A stretch of 38,896 bases of DNA from Clostridia bacterium (GCA_017550745.1 JAFZOG010000093.1:1-38896); one strand, 5' to 3'; shown: positions 29,291-38,202, counted from the stretch's first letter. Program-made: numbers and translations. Notes: generated by a model not told the origin, from the letters alone.

Positions 29291-31915
29291 TTATTTCCAT
29301 TGCTGATTCAGGACATCCATGCGGGCTTCCGCGTCCGCGCTGCCCGCCTTGATCGCCCGCTGGTACCACAGGGCGGCCTGGGCAGGATTCACATTCACGC
29401 CCCTGCCGTCGCGGTAAGCGTCGCCAACCGTGACCATGGAGGCCGCGTCTCCCGCTTCCGCCGCCTTTTTATACCAGGCAAAGGACAGGGCCGGGTCATA
29501 GATCTCATCGAAATAATCGTACAGCCCGCCCAGCCGCTTCATGGCTTCCACGTTCCTGAGGGCAGCGGCCTGCTCGTAATAAGAAACCGCCTTCTCCAGA
29601 TCCAGCATCCCGTAGTCCTCGTAGCTGTACAGATCGCCCAGGCGCTGGATGGCGTTCACCTGGCCCTTTCCCGCCGCCTGCTCATAATACGCGGCAGCCT
29701 GAGCCAAATCCACCGTGCCGTAATGATCGTAGCTGTACAGATCGCCCGCGCGCCTGGCGGCTTCGGCGCTGCCCATTTCCGCTGCCGCGCGGTAATTTTC
29801 CAGGGCCTGGGCGGTATCCTGTTCCACGCCGTCGCCGTACTGATAGATCAGGCCCAGCTTTGCGTACGAATCGGCGTCCCCCGCTTCCCCGGCTTTTTTG
29901 TACCAGGCAACCGCAAGGCCGATATCCCGGATCGCGGGATCGTACCGATACAGTTCGGCCAGCCGCTTCATGGAATTCAGATCGTCCAGCCCGGCCGCCT
30001 GTTCATAATAGGCTATGGCTTTTTTCATATTCAGCAGCCCGTCTTCCGTGCTGCAGTACAGGTCGCCCAGGCGGCGCAGGGCTTTCAAATCTTCGTTTTT
30101 TCCCGCCGCCAGCTCATAGCAGTACACGGCTTTCCGCAGGTCTTTCAAAGCGCTGTCCGCGTCGCTGTACAGGTCGCCCAGACGGACGGCGGCGGCTGTA
30201 TTGCCCTGATGGAGGCTGACGGTCAGGAAATCCCGCGCCCGCTCCACGTCCCTTTTTCCGTAGGACGCATCCATATACATTTCGCCCAGCACAGCCACGG
30301 CGTCCATGCTGCCCATGCCGGCAGCGGTTTGCAGGTGTTTTTCCGCAGCGTCCGCATCCTGCATGCCAAAGTCCCCGCGCAGCAACAGCATGCCCAGGCG
30401 CTCATGCGCCTCCATGCTGCCCGCGTCAGCGGCTTTTTGGAACGCTTCCGCGGCGCTTTCGTATTCGCCCGCCGCAAGCAAGACCCGGCCCTGGCCGGTG
30501 TAAGCGTCCGTCACGCCGCCTTCCGCGGCCTGCTTGTAATACAGAAGCGCTTTTTCCGGATCGGCGGCGCCGCCGATCCCGTTTTCACAGCAGTATCCGG
30601 CTGCATAGGCGGCCTGGGCATGGCCCAGCTCCGCCGCCCGGCGATAGTTTTCCAGCGCGCTGCGATCGTCCTGCCGCACGCCTTTGCCCTGGGCGTCCAG
30701 CTGGCCCAGCCGGTAATAGGCCTCCGCCACGCCGCCTTCCGCCGCCTGGCGGTAGTAGCCCAGCGCCTTCATGAAGTTCGTCCCCGTGCCCCGGCCTTCC
30801 TCACAGCAGACCGCCAGGTTGTAAGCGGCCCAGGCAACGCCCGCGTCAGCGGCCTTTTCATACCACTGTACGGCGGCCTGCCCATCCCGCCCGGTTCCTT
30901 TGCCCGCGGCATATGCGCGGCCCACCTTCGCCATGGCTTCCGCGTTTCCCAGGAACGCCGCGGCGCGATAGTACTTCAGCGCTTTTTCGTCGCTCTGCTC
31001 CGCGCCCCGGCCGGTTTCATAGATCAGGCCGAGATTGTAATACGCCCAATCCACGGCCCCTTCCGCCGCTTTTTCATAATAAGCCAGCGCTTTCGCATCG
31101 TCCTGCGCCGCGCCCTTGCCGGCTGCGTAAAAATACCCCGCCTTGGCATTTGCCTCTCCGTGGCCCAAAGCGGCGGCCTGCTCGTAATATTTCAGCGCCT
31201 GGGCGTCATCCTGCTTCATCGACTGGCCCAGCTCGCAGGCCACACCCAGCTGATACAGCGCGTCCGGGCAGCTGGCCTCCGCGGCTTTCTGGTAGTACTC
31301 CAGCGCTTTTCTCTGGTTTTTCAGCGCGCCGCCCCGACCCTGGGCATAGTAACGCGCGACGCTGGCATTGGCCCAGACATAGCCCGCTTCCGCGGCCTTC
31401 TCATAATAATGCAGTGCTTTCGCTTCGTCCTGGGCCACGGACAGGCCGCTCTCGTAATAATGCGCGATCCTCCAGCAGGCGGAGGCATTGCCGGTTTCAG
31501 CGGAAGCCAGATAGCATGCCGCCGCCTGGCCGTAATCCACCGGCATATCCGCCAGGCCCTTTGCGTAATACTCGCCCAGGGCGAACAGCGCGCTGCCGTG
31601 GCCCTGCTCCGCCGCGTAACGGATCGCAGGCGCGGCTTCGGTGAACCGTTCCTCGGCGAAGCTGTCCATTCCCGCTTCATATACCGATTCCAGCCGGGCC
31701 AAGCCGCAGTTGGTGCAAAACTTTGTTTCGTTCAGTCTTCCGCACGCATGGCACGTCCATCCGCCCCGAACGAAGCCGCATTCGCCGCAGTAATTGCCCT
31801 CATTTTCCGTCCAACAGTTCAGGCACTCCCATTTTTCTGTTTTTTCCGCCAACGCGGGCACAGCGAACAGCAGCGCGCAAAAAACGCACAGCAGCGCCAT
31901 CCGGATCCTTTTCAT
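29291..31915 (-). CDS. Exported Sel1-repeat protein with two N-terminal zinc ribbons
   Basis: The 874-residue protein begins with a signal peptide (MKRIRMALLCVFCALLFAVP, cleavage after ALA). Two small zinc ribbons follow at about 30-71: CLNC..CGEC and CHAC..CTNC. The rest is a run of roughly twenty Sel1/TPR-like repeats of about 35-36 residues, each with a core like AxxYYEKAAExGxxxAxxxLGxxY. Such solenoids bind other proteins. The zinc ribbons are of a cytoplasmic type, so finding them after a signal peptide is odd; they would have to stay reduced or hold zinc outside. It is the last gene of the darA operon, 36 bases after the PIG-L gene, and ends at a terminator. Function not recognised; a cell-surface scaffold is my inference. 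Confidence 0.85.
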   Translation of the reverse strand: MKRIRMALLCVFCALLFAVPALAEKTEKWECLNCWTENEGNYCGECGFVRGGWTCHACGRLNETKFCTNCGLARLESVYEAGMDSFAEERFTEAAPAIRYAAEQGHGSALFALGEYYAKGLADMPVDYGQAAACYLASAETGNASACWRIAHYYESGLSVAQDEAKALHYYEKAAEAGYVWANASVARYYAQGRGGALKNQRKALEYYQKAAEASCPDALYQLGVACELGQSMKQDDAQALKYYEQAAALGHGEANAKAGYFYAAGKGAAQDDAKALAYYEKAAEGAVDWAYYNLGLIYETGRGAEQSDEKALKYYRAAAFLGNAEAMAKVGRAYAAGKGTGRDGQAAVQWYEKAADAGVAWAAYNLAVCCEEGRGTGTNFMKALGYYRQAAEGGVAEAYYRLGQLDAQGKGVRQDDRSALENYRRAAELGHAQAAYAAGYCCENGIGGAADPEKALLYYKQAAEGGVTDAYTGQGRVLLAAGEYESAAEAFQKAADAGSMEAHERLGMLLLRGDFGMQDADAAEKHLQTAAGMGSMDAVAVLGEMYMDASYGKRDVERARDFLTVSLHQGNTAAAVRLGDLYSDADSALKDLRKAVYCYELAAGKNEDLKALRRLGDLYCSTEDGLLNMKKAIAYYEQAAGLDDLNSMKRLAELYRYDPAIRDIGLAVAWYKKAGEAGDADSYAKLGLIYQYGDGVEQDTAQALENYRAAAEMGSAEAARRAGDLYSYDHYGTVDLAQAAAYYEQAAGKGQVNAIQRLGDLYSYEDYGMLDLEKAVSYYEQAAALRNVEAMKRLGGLYDYFDEIYDPALSFAWYKKAAEAGDAASMVTVGDAYRDGRGVNVNPAQAALWYQRAIKAGSADAEARMDVLNQQWK

Positions 31916-31951
31916 AACCTGTCTTCCTTCTTTCCCCGGAAACCTTCGGCT

Positions 31952-33703
31952 TCACTGCCAGTCGATGTGCTCCAGAAAATCGTTCTTTTCTTCATCCGGG
32001 CCGACTGCCGTAAAGTACAGGCCGAAGCGGGAATTATCGTATTCCTTGTCCGATTTTTGAATGCTGAAATAAGCCTGCTGGGTCTGGTGCTTGTCGTACG
32101 CTTCCTTGGTCAGGAACAGGGGGGTGATCACGCCGGTTTCGTCCAGCGGCCGGTTCCAGTCCATCACCACCACGTTTTTCTGATAACGGTGGACATACAG
32201 CTTTTTCACCTGCCAGGTTCCGTACATTGCCGCGGACTCAGGATCGTAGTTTGGGTCAGCCGCCAGCGCGATGCCCTCCGCCGTCATTTTCACAGCGGCC
32301 TTGTGCTGTCCGTGGCCATACTCGCCGTCAAAGTCCTGGGTAACGATGACCTCCGGTTTGTACTGCCGGAAGGCCCGCACCAGCAGCTTTTGCGGTTCAT
32401 ACTTGGCCCAGCGGGACTCCGCCTGGGTTTCGCTCATGCTCATCTCGTCCGGCAGGCCCAGCACGATGGGATAGCTCCGGGATCCCTCCGTCCACAGGCC
32501 GTCCAGGGCTTCCCGCATCCGCATCCGCTCGCCTTCCGCAACGTAGAGCACATTCGCCTGCGCTCCCCGCGCCAGGTAGTCCGCCAGCGTACCGCCCAGG
32601 AACAGCAGTTCGTCGTCCTGATGGGTGCTGACCAGCAGCAGGTCCAGCTTTTCCTGGGTTTCCTGCCAGGTCTGTACCGCGTGGCGGGGGTAGTTGTCGG
32701 CATACACCCGCACGGTGGAAAGCGACACCTCCTGTCCGGACGGGGCAATGACCACCCGGCAGGTGTCAGGCGTCAGGGCGATCCAGTCGTTATAAAACAC
32801 CGTGGTATGCTCCTCGGAGGAAATCAGGCTGCCGCCCGCGTCAAACAGCTGCGCGGTATAGGAGTCCGGCCGCTTGTTCCATTCCATGGTCAGCAGCACG
32901 GCCTGGGCCGCCGGGGAAATATCCACCGTTACCGCCGGGCGGGACGCGGACTGGCTCCAAACCGTGGAAAGCTTGGTATCCCGCAGGGCGTCGGGCATGG
33001 AGCACAGGTCGGTGACGCTGATCGGCTCGCTGGCCTTCCCGCTGATCGAAATGCTGATATAGACGGGCGAACGGAACAGCACCACCCGCTCCCCGTCCGC
33101 GCTTCCCTGGATCGTCAGGGTCTTTCTTCCGCCCTTCCATTTGGCCATGTTCAGGGCTTTTTTCAGCTTCGCGGTGTCCACGGTGTCCGTGGCTTTCTCC
33201 AGGGAAAGGATGAAGGAATACTCCACTTCAAAGGTATTCTCGTCCCACAGGTACAGATACACGGTGTCCAGTTTCCTGTCCGCGTGGATATTGCCGGTAA
33301 AGGTCAGGTGGGTCTCCTTGCGGAAGGGAACGGGATCGGTGATGGCGGCGTTCCCGTCGATCGCCTCTTCCATCTCTCCGGCGCAGGGCGCCGCGCTGAG
33401 CTTTACTTTTTCATGCTGCACATAGCCGGTCTGCCCGTCCGCAAGCACCCTGTAAAACTTCCCCGTGTCCCCCACCACCGTCAGGGTCTCCCCTTCGCCC
33501 AGCTGGTAAATCTTTTCGGAAGAGGTTTTGGGCTGGCTGTACACCTGGGCGGAGCGTTCTCCCTTCGCAGGAGAGCATAAGGTATCAAAAGAACGTGGCG
33601 TCGGCATTTCGTCCGCCAGCGCCGCGTCCATGGGCAGCAGCGCCGCAAGCAGCAGCGCCGCAAGACAGGAGGAGAACCAAATCATCCAACGTTTATTGCT
33701 CAT
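31952..33703 (-). CDS. Exported SH3b-PIG-L family deacetylase
   Basis: The 583-residue protein has a signal peptide (about 1-30, ending MDAALA), an SH3b domain (about 44-95, AQVYSQPKTSSEKIYQLGEG to GYVQHEKVK), a central region of beta-rich sequence (about 115-365), and a C-terminal PIG-L domain. The metal motif is LLVSTHQDDELLFLGG, with HQDDE in place of the usual HPDDE, and the second His site is GEYGHGQHKAA. PIG-L enzymes remove acetyl groups from N-acetylglucosamine derivatives. With an SH3b domain the likely place of action is the cell wall. The ATG at 33703 overlaps the ricT stop; a second ATG 24 bases upstream is possible. The ribosome site is weak, consistent with coupled translation. 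Confidence 0.87.
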   Translation of the reverse strand: MSNKRWMIWFSSCLAALLLAALLPMDAALADEMPTPRSFDTLCSPAKGERSAQVYSQPKTSSEKIYQLGEGETLTVVGDTGKFYRVLADGQTGYVQHEKVKLSAAPCAGEMEEAIDGNAAITDPVPFRKETHLTFTGNIHADRKLDTVYLYLWDENTFEVEYSFILSLEKATDTVDTAKLKKALNMAKWKGGRKTLTIQGSADGERVVLFRSPVYISISISGKASEPISVTDLCSMPDALRDTKLSTVWSQSASRPAVTVDISPAAQAVLLTMEWNKRPDSYTAQLFDAGGSLISSEEHTTVFYNDWIALTPDTCRVVIAPSGQEVSLSTVRVYADNYPRHAVQTWQETQEKLDLLLVSTHQDDELLFLGGTLADYLARGAQANVLYVAEGERMRMREALDGLWTEGSRSYPIVLGLPDEMSMSETQAESRWAKYEPQKLLVRAFRQYKPEVIVTQDFDGEYGHGQHKAAVKMTAEGIALAADPNYDPESAAMYGTWQVKKLYVHRYQKNVVVMDWNRPLDETGVITPLFLTKEAYDKHQTQQAYFSIQKSDKEYDNSRFGLYFTAVGPDEEKNDFLEHIDWQ

Positions 33704-34736
33704 TGTTTTCGTTTTCCGCCGTTTCATCTTCGCCATCCGATTCGATGACTGCTTCCGGCAGATCATCTTCGGCGATTTCTTCTATTTCAGCCAGCGCTTC
33801 GTCCGGCGTCAGGCCCTCTTCCCGGGCATATTCCTCCAGAGATTCTTCGTCCGGCGCGTTGATATCTCCGTTTGCCGTGTTTTCCTCTTCCGTTTCCTCC
33901 GCTTTCTGCTTTTTGGAGAAACGCGCCGGCAGTACGCGCTGCACATCCTCCAGGGGATAGTCCTTCTGCTCGGTGCTGTCGCCTTTGGGGATGCGCACGC
34001 GGACGGTTTCCTTCAGGATATTCAGATCGATCACCGTGCCCGTGCCGTCCGGGGTGATCACATCCTTCCCCACCTTGGGCATGCGTTTGCGGGTGGCTTC
34101 ATAGTGATCCTCTTCATATTTCAGGCAGCACATCAGCCGTCCGCAAATGCCGGAAATTTTCGTGGGATTCAGGGACAGGTTCTGCTCCTTGGCCATCTTG
34201 ATGGACACGGGCTGGAAATCGCCCAGGAATTGTGCGCAGCACGCCATCCTGCCGCACATGCCCAGCCCGCCCATCATCTTGGCTTCATCGCGCACGCCGA
34301 TCTGGCGCAGCTCGATGCGGGTATGGAAGGCGGCAGCCAGATCCTTGACCAGCGCGCGGAAATCCACCCGCTTGTCGGACGTGAAATAGAACAGGATCTT
34401 GCTGTTGTCAAAGGTGTATTCGCAGCCTACCAGCTTCATTTGCAGCTTGTGCTCCTGCACCTTTTTCTGGCAGATCGCCATCGCTTCCTTTTCCCGGACG
34501 CGGTTCTCCGCGTCATGCTGGGCATCCTCGGCCGCGGCGATGCGAATGACTTTCTTCAGCGGCGGGGTAATCAGGTCATCGCTGACCTCTTTTACCCCCG
34601 TCACCACTTCGCCGTACTCGATGCCCCGCACCGTTTCCACCAGCACCGCGTCCCCGGCGGTAGGCCAGTACACGCCCGGGTCAAAATAATACAGCTTGCC
34701 CGCGTTCTTGAACCGAACGCCGATCACACTTGCCAT
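33693..34736 (-). CDS. ricT: PSP1-domain protein RicT (YaaT)
   Basis: RicT is part of the RicA-RicF-RicT complex that in Bacillus carries iron-sulfur clusters and steers RNase Y processing, competence, biofilm and sporulation. The 347-residue protein has the PSP1 domain with GVRFKNAGKLYYFDPG at the start and a cysteine-rich core: GMCGRMACCAQFLGDF and GICGRLMCCLKYEEDHYE. These Cys match the cluster ligands. An acidic tail (about 290-347) is longer than usual. GGAGG precedes the ATG at 34736; this start lies 13 bases inside the holB end. The order darA-holB-ricT is as in Bacillus. ricA and ricF are not in this window. Confidence 0.93.
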   Translation of the reverse strand: MASVIGVRFKNAGKLYYFDPGVYWPTAGDAVLVETVRGIEYGEVVTGVKEVSDDLITPPLKKVIRIAAAEDAQHDAENRVREKEAMAICQKKVQEHKLQMKLVGCEYTFDNSKILFYFTSDKRVDFRALVKDLAAAFHTRIELRQIGVRDEAKMMGGLGMCGRMACCAQFLGDFQPVSIKMAKEQNLSLNPTKISGICGRLMCCLKYEEDHYEATRKRMPKVGKDVITPDGTGTVIDLNILKETVRVRIPKGDSTEQKDYPLEDVQRVLPARFSKKQKAEETEEENTANGDINAPDEESLEEYAREEGLTPDEALAEIEEIAEDDLPEAVIESDGEDETAENENNEQ

Positions 34737-35737
34737 GTTTTCGTTTCCTCCGATATGGTCTGCATAAGTCCTTCCGATAAAGCCGCCCAGCCAACATTGG
34801 CGTATTTCTGGCGCCGGGCGGTCAAAACAGCTTCCAGGATCCTGCACAGCGAGGCGGCCGGCGCTTCCTGCCATGCAGGCGGGAAATCATCGCTTCGGTC
34901 GTCGCCGCCCAGCGATTTGGCATGCAGCAGCGCGCGGATCTCCTGCTCTAAAATGTCCAGCAGCCTGTCCCCGTTATCCTTCTGGTCCTTTAGGGCCTGC
35001 GCCGCAGCCGGAAGCGTTCCCATTCCCCGCACGGCCAGAAAGCTGCGCTTTACCGTATCCCGCGCCTGCCAGTAGGAAGCGTCGTCCTGCATCTGCAATG
35101 CCCGTCCAAGGCTGCCTTCGCAGAAAACAGACAGCGCTTTGGCCCGGTCTGCCGGGATGCCGCGTTTGACCAGGGCCTGCTCGATCCTTCCCGCTTCCCA
35201 GGGCTGCACGCGAACGATCCGGCAGCGGGAGCGGATGGTGGGCAGCAGCGCGGATTCCGCGTCGCAGGTGAGGATGAAATACGTGTCCTCCGCCCCGTCC
35301 TCCAGGGTCTTGAGCAGGCAGTTCTGGGCCTGCGGCGTCATCCGCTCTGCGTTTTCGATCAGCACCACGCGCCGCCCGCCCTCCAGGCTGTGGCGGTTTA
35401 GGCTGTCGATCATCTCACGAAGCGCGTCGATCTTGATCGTTTTCTCCTTGGGCAGTGGGGCGGGAAACAGTGCGTCCGGATGCGTGCGGGCAAGAAACCG
35501 CCTGCATCCCCGGCAGGATCCGCAGGGTTTTTTCTCTGCATCCTTTTCGCTGTCGCACAGCAACGCCTGGGCCAGCAGCCGGGCAAACGTCCGCTTGCCC
35601 ACGCCGCTTTCCCCGATGAAAAGCACCGCCTGCGTCATACGGCCATCCAAATAATCGCGCCAAAGGGCGGAAAGCGGATCGCTCCCCGCCGCGCATTCCC
35701 TCAGCGTCATACCGCTCGGCAGTTCAATATTTGACAA
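34724..35737 (-). CDS. holB: DNA polymerase III delta-prime subunit
   Basis: HolB is the stator of the clamp loader that places the sliding clamp on DNA. The 337-residue protein has the AAA+ motif VLFIGESGVGKRTFARLL near residue 42, a zinc site CGSCRGCRRF near 71, the sensor and arginine-finger stretch with IRSRCRIVRV near 169, and a helical C-terminal collar domain. The start is uncertain: TTG at 35737 overlaps darA by 14 bases with GGTGGA 5 bases upstream, while ATG at 35710 has no good ribosome site; I use the TTG. It lies between darA and ricT, the normal Firmicutes order. Confidence 0.9.
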   Translation of the reverse strand: MSNIELPSGMTLRECAAGSDPLSALWRDYLDGRMTQAVLFIGESGVGKRTFARLLAQALLCDSEKDAEKKPCGSCRGCRRFLARTHPDALFPAPLPKEKTIKIDALREMIDSLNRHSLEGGRRVVLIENAERMTPQAQNCLLKTLEDGAEDTYFILTCDAESALLPTIRSRCRIVRVQPWEAGRIEQALVKRGIPADRAKALSVFCEGSLGRALQMQDDASYWQARDTVKRSFLAVRGMGTLPAAAQALKDQKDNGDRLLDILEQEIRALLHAKSLGGDDRSDDFPPAWQEAPAASLCRILEAVLTARRQKYANVGWAALSEGLMQTISEETKTWQV

Positions 35738-36053
35738 ATTGATCCACCGCTAAAATGAATACCGTCGCGCCGCCTACGGTCACTTCGATGGGATAGGAAG
35801 CGTACATGCCGGAAGATCCGCCCATCGTGACCGGCGATGTGGCGATCTGCTTTCTGCTCTTGCATACTTTTTCAATAATGCCCAGGCATTCCTGCACGCG
35901 GTTATCCTCCACGCCCGCCAAAATCGTCGTGTTGCCGGATTTCAAAAACCCGCCGGTGGTTGCCAGCTTGGTCACGCTGAAACCGTCGTTCATCAAGTTT
36001 CCAATCAGCCGGGACGCGTCCTCGTCCTGCACGATGGCAACGATCAATTTCAT
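35724..36053 (-). CDS. darA: Cyclic-di-AMP receptor DarA (PstA, PII-like)
   Basis: DarA is a trimeric PII-like protein that binds the second messenger c-di-AMP. The 109 residues equal the Bacillus length. Family stretches are MKLIVAIVQDEDASRLIGNL at the start, the first binding loop KLATTGGFLKSGNTTILAGV (about 29-48), and the end GGATVFILAVDQFVKY. Two consecutive ATG codons (36056 and 36053) are possible; the second has the better 8-base spacing from AAGGAG and gives the standard N-terminus. It heads a five-gene operon with holB, ricT, the PIG-L and the Sel1 genes. Neighbours tmk and yaaR of Bacillus are missing. Osmolyte or wall homeostasis is the general c-di-AMP theme. Confidence 0.95.
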   Translation of the reverse strand: MKLIVAIVQDEDASRLIGNLMNDGFSVTKLATTGGFLKSGNTTILAGVEDNRVQECLGIIEKVCKSRKQIATSPVTMGGSSGMYASYPIEVTVGGATVFILAVDQFVKY

Positions 36054-36168
36054 CATGGTCACTCCTTCCAACGTTTCTATCAACAAGGCAGTCTTTTAGC
36101 CTGCCGTTCTCCCCCTTTCTGTCTTATGCCCGTTGAAGCCATAAAACAGAACCTTTCAGCCCCCTGTT

Positions 36169-36197
36169 ATTATACTACATCAAGCCCGAAATATCAA
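36169..36197 (-). promoter_or_regulatory. Promoter of the darA operon
   Basis: On the minus strand TTGATA (36192-36197), a 17-base spacer and TATAAT (36169-36174) lie about 115 bases before the darA start. A leader of about 110 bases is transcribed; I see no riboswitch-like fold in it. Confidence 0.85.
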
Positions 36198-36343
36198 CCG
36201 AAAACCTGTTCATACACGCAGCGAACGCATGAATAAACAATCTGTAAACAATTGCTTTTTGATGCTGCCCGCCGTGTGTTGACCTTTTTTCATAGCTACA
36301 GATTCAGTTTGTATCATGAAAAGGATGCGGACAAATCAGAAAT
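36198..36343. other. Intergenic remainder upstream of darA, nothing recognised
   Basis: This AT-rich stretch is part of a 336-base gap between darA and the DUF4179 gene. Outside the darA promoter and the terminator at 36344-36378 I see no reading frame with a ribosome site, no RNA gene and no strong inverted repeat. Confidence 0.5.
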
Positions 36344-36378
36344 ATAAAACTCCCGCAGGGCTTACCGCCTTGCGGGAG
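36344..36378 (-). terminator. Terminator of the ECF sigma/DUF4179 operon
   Basis: CTCCCGCA (36350-36357) pairs with TGCGGGAG (36371-36378); on the minus strand TTTTAT follows. It lies 12 bases after the DUF4179 stop codon. Confidence 0.8.
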
Positions 36379-36389
36379 CTATATTGGGG

Positions 36390-37568
36390 TTATTCTATGA
36401 TCCGTTGAATTATAATGGCTTCGTCCGCGTGTTCTCCGCTTTGGGAATATTCGGGAACGAGGGACAATCCATTGGCGCTGTCCGTACGGGGATACAGCAA
36501 TTCAAAATATATGTCCCGCGTCCCTTCTCCCCGAATGGACTGCACCCCTGCTGCGCCGATCCGCTTCCCATTTTGGTACAGGCTCCAGTCAATGATCATA
36601 TCCAGGTTTTCTTTGGTTTCACAATCCGTCCACGCCTTCACCCATGCTTCCGGCGCGGTGACGTGAACCGTTCCTTTCAGGTCAACTTTGCCCAGGGCAA
36701 ATTCCGCGCTGGCCTGGTACCGGTCCTGCCGGGAGCTGCCTTTCAGGTATTCGTAATGATCGTTCCGGTTCAGGGTAAAGAACACATCGGTATTCCCCAG
36801 GCGTTCATAGAAGCTTTTATACGTAGCGCCATCCTGGAATATGATATTGCGGCTACGGAACAGCACCAATTTGAACGTCAACGTATCCGCCTGTCGGTCT
36901 TTGGGAATCTTGCATTCTTTCCAACCGGTGATGCTGCCGTCCTCCTGCACGTAGTTGTCGCCGCCGACAATATCCAGATACGTGCCGTCTTCCAGGAACA
37001 GCCCGTCGTGGATCGTTGCATAGGAAGATATGCCCCATCGCTGGCTTTTTCCGTCCAGCCAAACGTTCAGCCGCTGTAGTTCGGGCACATCGTCCCTGAA
37101 TGTTTCAGCGGCAACAGTGTTTTCCAGCTCCAATTGCCACGGATATTCGCCCTCCGGTGCGCCTTCATGCAGTTCAACGGAGGCATGGTTCCCGCTCATG
37201 CGGTATGACATGAACACACGGTTTCCTTCGTAATACGCCTGGCTGATTTCAATCGTAATGCCGTTTTCCGTAGTCAGGGAAGCGGACACCGATTCGGACG
37301 CTTCTTCCAAAACCGGAAGCCTGCTGTCCGCATCCTGCCTTTGTGCCATCTCACCGAACAATCTCAGCCCGGCGGCGAGGGCGGCGGTCATGGACAAGAT
37401 AATCAAAACAATCGCCAGAATCATCAAAACAGAAATTTTCTTTCCCACAGGTTTTTCTCCTTTCGCTTTCGCAATCACCCGCTGCGCGAGCCATGGATCT
37501 TCCTGCACATGCGAAAGGGAGTTGTGTACTGCCTTCTGGACGCGCTCCTGTTCCTCGTGCAGGGTCAT
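36390..37568 (-). CDS. DUF4179-type membrane anti-sigma factor
   Basis: The 392-residue protein has a 44-residue cytoplasmic N-terminus with a helical segment (EEQERVQKAVHNSLSHVQED), one membrane helix (about 45-66, SVLMILAIVLIILSMTAALA) and about 320 residues outside the cell with an early beta-rich part (LTTENGITIEISQAYYEGNR). This layout and the position behind an ECF sigma gene match the DUF4179 proteins that act as anti-sigma factors in Clostridia and Bacilli. The N-terminus would hold the sigma factor and the outside part would sense the envelope. Its ATG overlaps the sigma stop by ATGA. Since the sigma gene is broken by a stop codon, this anti-sigma may now lack a partner. Confidence 0.82.
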   Translation of the reverse strand: MTLHEEQERVQKAVHNSLSHVQEDPWLAQRVIAKAKGEKPVGKKISVLMILAIVLIILSMTAALAAGLRLFGEMAQRQDADSRLPVLEEASESVSASLTTENGITIEISQAYYEGNRVFMSYRMSGNHASVELHEGAPEGEYPWQLELENTVAAETFRDDVPELQRLNVWLDGKSQRWGISSYATIHDGLFLEDGTYLDIVGGDNYVQEDGSITGWKECKIPKDRQADTLTFKLVLFRSRNIIFQDGATYKSFYERLGNTDVFFTLNRNDHYEYLKGSSRQDRYQASAEFALGKVDLKGTVHVTAPEAWVKAWTDCETKENLDMIIDWSLYQNGKRIGAAGVQSIRGEGTRDIYFELLYPRTDSANGLSLVPEYSQSGEHADEAIIIQRIIE

Positions 37569-38077
37569 GATTCATCACTTCCTTCCAAAGCAAAGCGCAG
37601 TTTTCGTCTTGCGCGGTTCAATCTGCTGCCGACCGCCTGCCGGGAAATGCCCAGGATTTCGGCAGCTTCCTCATACGTCATTCCTTGCAGCCAGCAGAGC
37701 AGCGCCACCTCCCGCAGCTTGACGGGCAGACGTATGATTTCTTTTGTCAACGCATCATCATTCCGATCTGCAGGGGCTGGCCGCTCCGGCAGCATGTCCA
37801 GCGTAACGGAACGGTCAATATGCTTGAACCATCACGTCCTGTATACATTTTTACAGGTGTTGATCGCAATTCGCGACAACCAGGTCTTTTCGGAAGCTTC
37901 TCCCCTGAAACTGTCCAGATTCCGATAGGCTTTGATAAATGTTTCCTGCACAGCGTCCTTTGCCATCTCCTCATCGTGCAAATACATGATGCAGAGCCGC
38001 AGCAGGGGAAGCTGGTAAAGAGCTACCATGCGTTCAATTCTTTCTTCCTTACTGTCAGGGCCCTTGACAGTTTCCAT
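37565..38077 (-). pseudogene. ECF sigma factor interrupted by one in-frame TGA
   Basis: Read through, the gene gives a normal 170-position ECF sigma factor. Region 2 is in CIMYLHDEEMAKDAVQETFI and AYRNLDSFRGEASEKTWLSR (about 29-69). Region 4 is in LREVALLCWLQGMTYEEAAE and ILGISRQAVGSRLNRARRKL. At position 82 (37832-37834) the codon is TGA, in a stretch reading VYRT-stop-WFKHIDRSVTLDML. The frame on both sides is the same and every other conserved part is intact, so a single base change explains it. Start ATG at 38077 with a G-rich site upstream. A restart at the ATG at 37795 has no ribosome site. Other genes here use TGA as a normal stop. It may be a recent pseudogene, a sequencing error, or read-through; I cannot decide. 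Confidence 0.85.
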
Positions 38078-38171
38078 GGCAGTCCCACCCCCTTTCACCT
38101 ATTAGACACTAAAATTTAGCAAAAAGCAACATGACAAATTTGAAAATGAATTTAATACCTTTTCGCAAAAC

Positions 38172-38199
38172 AAAAAACCTGTCCGTCATGAACAGGTTT
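38172..38199 (-). terminator. Terminator behind the tRNA-Asn 3' fragment
   Basis: On the minus strand AAACCTGT pairs with ACAGGTTT around a 9-base loop (arms 38192-38199 and 38175-38182), with six T at 38172-38177. It lies just behind the CCA end of the tRNA fragment, as expected for the original tRNA terminator. Confidence 0.8.
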
Positions 38200-38202
38200 A
38201 TG

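Noticed and set aside
29192-33580. A 1462-codon open frame on the plus strand
   Set aside because: It lies opposite the Sel1 and PIG-L genes, has no ribosome site, and its composition (His, Arg, Gln rich) is what high-GC codons give on the reverse strand.
37832-37834. In-frame TGA as a selenocysteine codon
   Set aside because: Sigma factors of this class have no redox residue there, and I see no convincing SECIS-like hairpin just downstream.
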